From NCBI RefSeq assembly GCF_011516645.4, contig NZ_CP088285.1, forward strand, positions 8,636,501-8,700,500: a DNA stretch of 64,000 bases, in the 5' to 3' direction. The position numbers and the translations under genes are program-made. Positions 61,957 to 64,000 of this stretch are shown piece after piece (position 1 is the stretch's first letter; every line of letters starts with the position of its first letter). The DNA is from Bradyrhizobium septentrionale. Lineage in GTDB: Bacteria > Pseudomonadota > Alphaproteobacteria > Rhizobiales > Xanthobacteraceae. The notes under the pieces were generated by a model. That model did not search any database and was not told the origin of the DNA. It saw nothing but the letters and a program-made list of their open reading frames with translations.

Positions 61957-62249
61957 CTCGGCGGCACACCCTCGACGAAGATCAGCCGGCGGTCGAGCGC
62001 AGTGCGCCGATGCTTGAGCGCCTCGGCATATTCTGCCGACGCGTACCACTCGCGCAGACGCCTCATCGACGGGAATTCGACGACGATGATGTTGTTCGGC
62101 GGCGGTTCGCCCTCAACCACTTCGGCGACACCGCCGCGCACCAGATAACGCCCGCCATAGTGCGCGATCGCCTTGGCCGCGATCGTGCGATAAGCCTCGA
62201 AGCCGGCGGCATCCTTCACGTCGACTTCGGAAATCACATAGGCTGACAT
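61953..62249 (-). CDS. DUF1330 family protein
   Basis: A 98-residue dimeric ferredoxin-fold protein with the family start MSAYVISEVDVKDAAGFEAY, the GGRYLVRGG turn and the NNIIVVEFPSMRRLREWYAS helix. DUF1330 proteins are small and of unsettled function, some acting in aromatic or polyketide metabolism. It lies 9 bp after the SDR gene and is co-transcribed with it. The convergent stop is shared with the 60829 gene. Confidence 0.93.
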   Translation of the reverse strand: MSAYVISEVDVKDAAGFEAYRTIAAKAIAHYGGRYLVRGGVAEVVEGEPPPNNIIVVEFPSMRRLREWYASAEYAEALKHRRTALDRRLIFVEGVPPS

Positions 62250-62258
62250 GGGACCACC

Positions 62259-63053
62259 TCAGGCAATGGTGTTGACGATGCCGCCTTCGGCGCGCAGCGC
62301 GGCGCCATTGGTAGCGGAGGCCTGCTTCGAGCAGACATAGACCACGAGATTGGCGATCTCCTCGGTGCTGGCAAAGCGCTGCAGCAACGAAGTCGGCCGG
62401 TGCTGCTTGACGAAGTTGGAGGCCGCCTCCTCGACCGACTGCCCGTTCTGCTTCGCCAGATCCTTGACGAAGGTCTCGACGCCCTCGGACAGGGTCGGCC
62501 CGGGCAGCACCGAGTTGACGGTGACCGCGGTGCCGCGGGTCAGCTGCGCCAGCCCGCGCGCGATCGCAAGCTGCGCGGTCTTGGTCGTGCCGTAATGGAT
62601 CATCTCGGTCGGGATGTTGAGGCCGGATTCCGAGGAGATGAAGACGATGCGGCCCCAGTTGCGCTTCAGCATGCCCTGCATGTAGCCGCGCGACAGCCGC
62701 ACCCCCGACATCACGTTGACCTCGAAGAAGCGGCTCCAGTCCTCGTCGGGAATGTCGAAGAACGCCTTCGGCTCGAAGATGCCGGCATTGTTGACGAGGA
62801 TGTCGACCTCGGGTAGCGCCGCCAGCAGCGCCTTGCAGCCGGCTGATGTCGAGACGTCGGCGGCAATACCGCGGATCTTGGCGCCCGGCACCGCCTTTGC
62901 GATCGCGGCAATGGCCGCGTCGACCTTGGCCTGGCCGCGGCCGTTGATGACGACCTCGGCGCCGGTCCCGGCCAGTCCCTTTGCAATGGCGTTGCCGATG
63001 CCCGCGGTCGAGCCGGTCACCAGCGCAGTCTTTCCGGAAAGGTCGATTTTCAT
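62259..63053 (-). CDS. SDR-family oxidoreductase
   Basis: A 264-residue short-chain dehydrogenase: TGSTAGIG cofactor motif, NNAG in DILVNNAGIFEP, catalytic Ser in FISSESGLNI and YGTTK. It reduces or oxidises a carbonyl/hydroxyl pair with NAD(P). It is followed by the DUF1330 gene after 9 bp. Together with the phosphotransferase and its partner gene across the convergent boundary it may form a small secondary-metabolite or detoxification group (inference). Confidence 0.93.
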   Translation of the reverse strand: MKIDLSGKTALVTGSTAGIGNAIAKGLAGTGAEVVINGRGQAKVDAAIAAIAKAVPGAKIRGIAADVSTSAGCKALLAALPEVDILVNNAGIFEPKAFFDIPDEDWSRFFEVNVMSGVRLSRGYMQGMLKRNWGRIVFISSESGLNIPTEMIHYGTTKTAQLAIARGLAQLTRGTAVTVNSVLPGPTLSEGVETFVKDLAKQNGQSVEEAASNFVKQHRPTSLLQRFASTEEIANLVVYVCSKQASATNGAALRAEGGIVNTIA

Positions 63054-63151
63054 CTGTCATCTCCATTGATGTTGAAGGAGATATCGGGCGCGGCATGATG
63101 CACCGCAATTGCATCTCACCGACGAATGAGGAAGATTACGCATAGAACGAC

Positions 63152-63272
63152 GTCGTCCTGGCGAAAGCCAGGACCCATTACCCCAGATGCGAATTGTTAC
63201 GCGATGCTGGGGCCACAGTCTCTCCAACCACAAATGTCGGTGGTTATGGGTTCTGGCTTTCGACAGGACGAC
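63152..63272. repeat. Palindromic intergenic repeat, family A (copy 4)
   Basis: The arms GTCGTCCTGGCGAAAGCCAG and GGGTTCTGGCTTTCGACAGG...ACGAC carry the inner GACCCATTACC/GGTTATGGGTTC pair; related to the other family A copies but more diverged. It sits between the SDR gene and the rplQ terminator. Confidence 0.8.
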
Positions 63273-63293
63273 AAGAGATAGAACGCAGCCACC

Positions 63294-63321
63294 AACAAAA
63301 AACGGCGCCCGGAGGCGCCGC
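63294..63321 (-). terminator. Intrinsic terminator after rplQ
   Basis: On the minus strand: GCGGCGCC, loop TCCG, GGCGCCGT then a run of T residues (plus-strand A-run 63296-63302). It lies about 27 bp after the rplQ stop and ends that transcription unit. Confidence 0.9.
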
Positions 63322-63347
63322 TTTCAAAACCTTGGCTCGAGACCGGC

Positions 63348-63764
63348 TTACGCCGCCTCGGCTTCCTTGTCCTGGGTCGGACCGGAGTCCTGGCCCTTGG
63401 CATCGACGTCGCGATCGACGAACTCGATCACGGCCATCGCTGCGTTGTCGCCGTAGCGGAAGCCGGCCTTGATGATGCGGGTGTAGCCGCCCTGGCGGTC
63501 CTTGTAGCGGGTCGCCAGCGTGTCGAACAGCTTCCTGACCTGGTCGACGTCGCGCAGCTCCGAGATCGCCTGACGGCGCAGGGCCAGCCCGCCCTTCTTG
63601 CCGAGGGTGACGAGCTTCTCGACGATCGGCCGCAGCTCCTTGGCCTTCGGCAGCGTGGTGACGATCTGCTCGTGCTTGATCAGCGCGGCCGCCATGTTGG
63701 CGAACATCGCACGCCGGTGCTCGGCGGTGCGGTTGAGCTTCCGATGAACCTTGCCGTGACGCAT
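63348..63764 (-). CDS. rplQ: 50S ribosomal protein L17
   Basis: A 138-residue ribosomal protein of the large subunit. [56 protein letters not shown] and [14 protein letters not shown] match L17 through its whole length; the acidic tail after [10 protein letters not shown] is a common alphaproteobacterial extension. It stands downstream of rpoA, the usual end of the alpha operon, but a strong hairpin with a T-run separates the two. Confidence 0.97.
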   Translation of the reverse strand: MRHGKVHRKLNRTAEHRRAMFANMAAALIKHEQIVTTLPKAKELRPIVEKLVTLGKKGGLALRRQAISELRDVDQVRKLFDTLATRYKDRQGGYTRIIKAGFRYGDNAAMAVIEFVDRDVDAKGQDSGPTQDKEAEAA

Positions 63765-63841
63765 TGACTTCTTCCTTCTTCAATTCTGCCGCGGTGGTTC
63801 AGCGACAAGTCTTGCAGGTGGGCATCCTGCGTTCGCCCATT

Positions 63842-63874
63842 AAAAAATCGTGGCCGGAGGTTTTCCGGCCACGA
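63842..63874 (-). terminator. Terminator-like hairpin between rpoA and rplQ
   Basis: Minus strand: TCGTGGCCGG, loop AAAACCT, CCGGCCACGA, then TTTTTT: a perfect 10 bp stem with a six-T tail, all features of an intrinsic terminator, placed inside what is normally a continuous rpoA-rplQ transcript. It may attenuate rplQ or rplQ may have its own promoter. Confidence 0.85.
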
Positions 63875-63887
63875 CGGTGAAAACGGA

Positions 63888-64000
63888 TCAGTAGTGATCC
63901 TCGAAGCGCTTGGCGAGCTCGTCGATGTTCTCCGGCGGCCAGCCCGGCACTTCCATGCCGAGATGCAGACCCATCTGGGCCAGCACTTCCTTGATCTCGT
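63888..64000 (-). CDS. rpoA: RNA polymerase alpha subunit (3' end, partial)
   Basis: The last 37 codons of rpoA run off the window edge. They read [20 protein letters not shown] and onward to [14 protein letters not shown] and stop, the expected C-terminal domain end of alphaproteobacterial RpoA, following the DNA- and activator-binding alpha-CTD. The stop is at 63888-63890. rplQ follows after the hairpin at 63842-63874. Confidence 0.93.

Noticed and set aside
1..64000. CRISPR arrays, tRNA/rRNA genes, insertion sequences and phage genes
   Set aside because: I found no regularly spaced short repeats with unique spacers, no cloverleaf, and no transposase or integrase motif in either strand.

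Overview
The window reads as a chromosomal segment of a Bradyrhizobium-like alphaproteobacterium (Nitrobacteraceae). This is inferred from the high-GC coding style, the ATP12 chaperone, the rpoA-rplQ genes ahead of a Do-type protease and rarA on the same strand, and the dense families of about 100-150 bp palindromic intergenic repeats. About 56 protein genes are supported. I saw no tRNA, rRNA, CRISPR array or intact insertion sequence.

Layout. 0.2-7.3 kb: a PAS histidine kinase, an orphan tricarboxylate-type binding protein, a drug/metabolite exporter, a NUDIX hydrolase and a DHDPS-like aldolase. 7.3-11 kb: a beta-oxidation-like module (SDR dehydrogenase, MaoC hydratase, DUF35 zinc-ribbon protein, thiolase). 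11.7-16.7 kb: a fused indolepyruvate ferredoxin oxidoreductase facing a triheme cytochrome c. 16.8-28 kb: mixed housekeeping and regulatory genes (TRIC channel, PEP-mutase family enzyme, ArsR regulator with NIPSNAP protein, His/Trp-rich exported protein, propionyl-CoA carboxylase beta, and a MocR regulator divergent from an EamA exporter). 28-31.8 kb: a frameshifted class D beta-lactamase, an FlhB-tail protein overlapping a FliK-like protein, and ATP12.

31.8-52 kb looks like an accessory block between the conserved genes atp12 and rluA. It starts with a two-gene metal-transport islet: CorA and a ZIP-like transporter with a cyclic-nucleotide-binding domain in its central loop. The islet is bracketed by two diverged copies of a sequence of about 140 bp, the left one a broken copy of the 5' end of the gene just right of the islet. 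An IclR-PLP enzyme-symporter group follows, then a multicopper oxidase translationally coupled to a secreted phosphoesterase, and a glutaminase-MFS-HdeD-amidohydrolase run that may serve acid or nitrogen stress.

52-64 kb: rluA, an esterase, rarA, the Do-type protease, an OprO/P-like porin, an HxlR regulator divergent from a quinone oxidoreductase, a phosphotransferase with a partner of unknown function, an SDR with a DUF1330 protein, then rplQ and the 3' end of rpoA with a terminator-like hairpin between them.

The strongest candidates for something unusual are the repeat-bracketed cNMP-ZIP/CorA islet, the multicopper oxidase/phosphoesterase pair with His-rich ends, and the phosphotransferase pair. 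Two genes (OXA beta-lactamase and ZIP-cNMP) carry single-base frameshifts close to their 3' ends.
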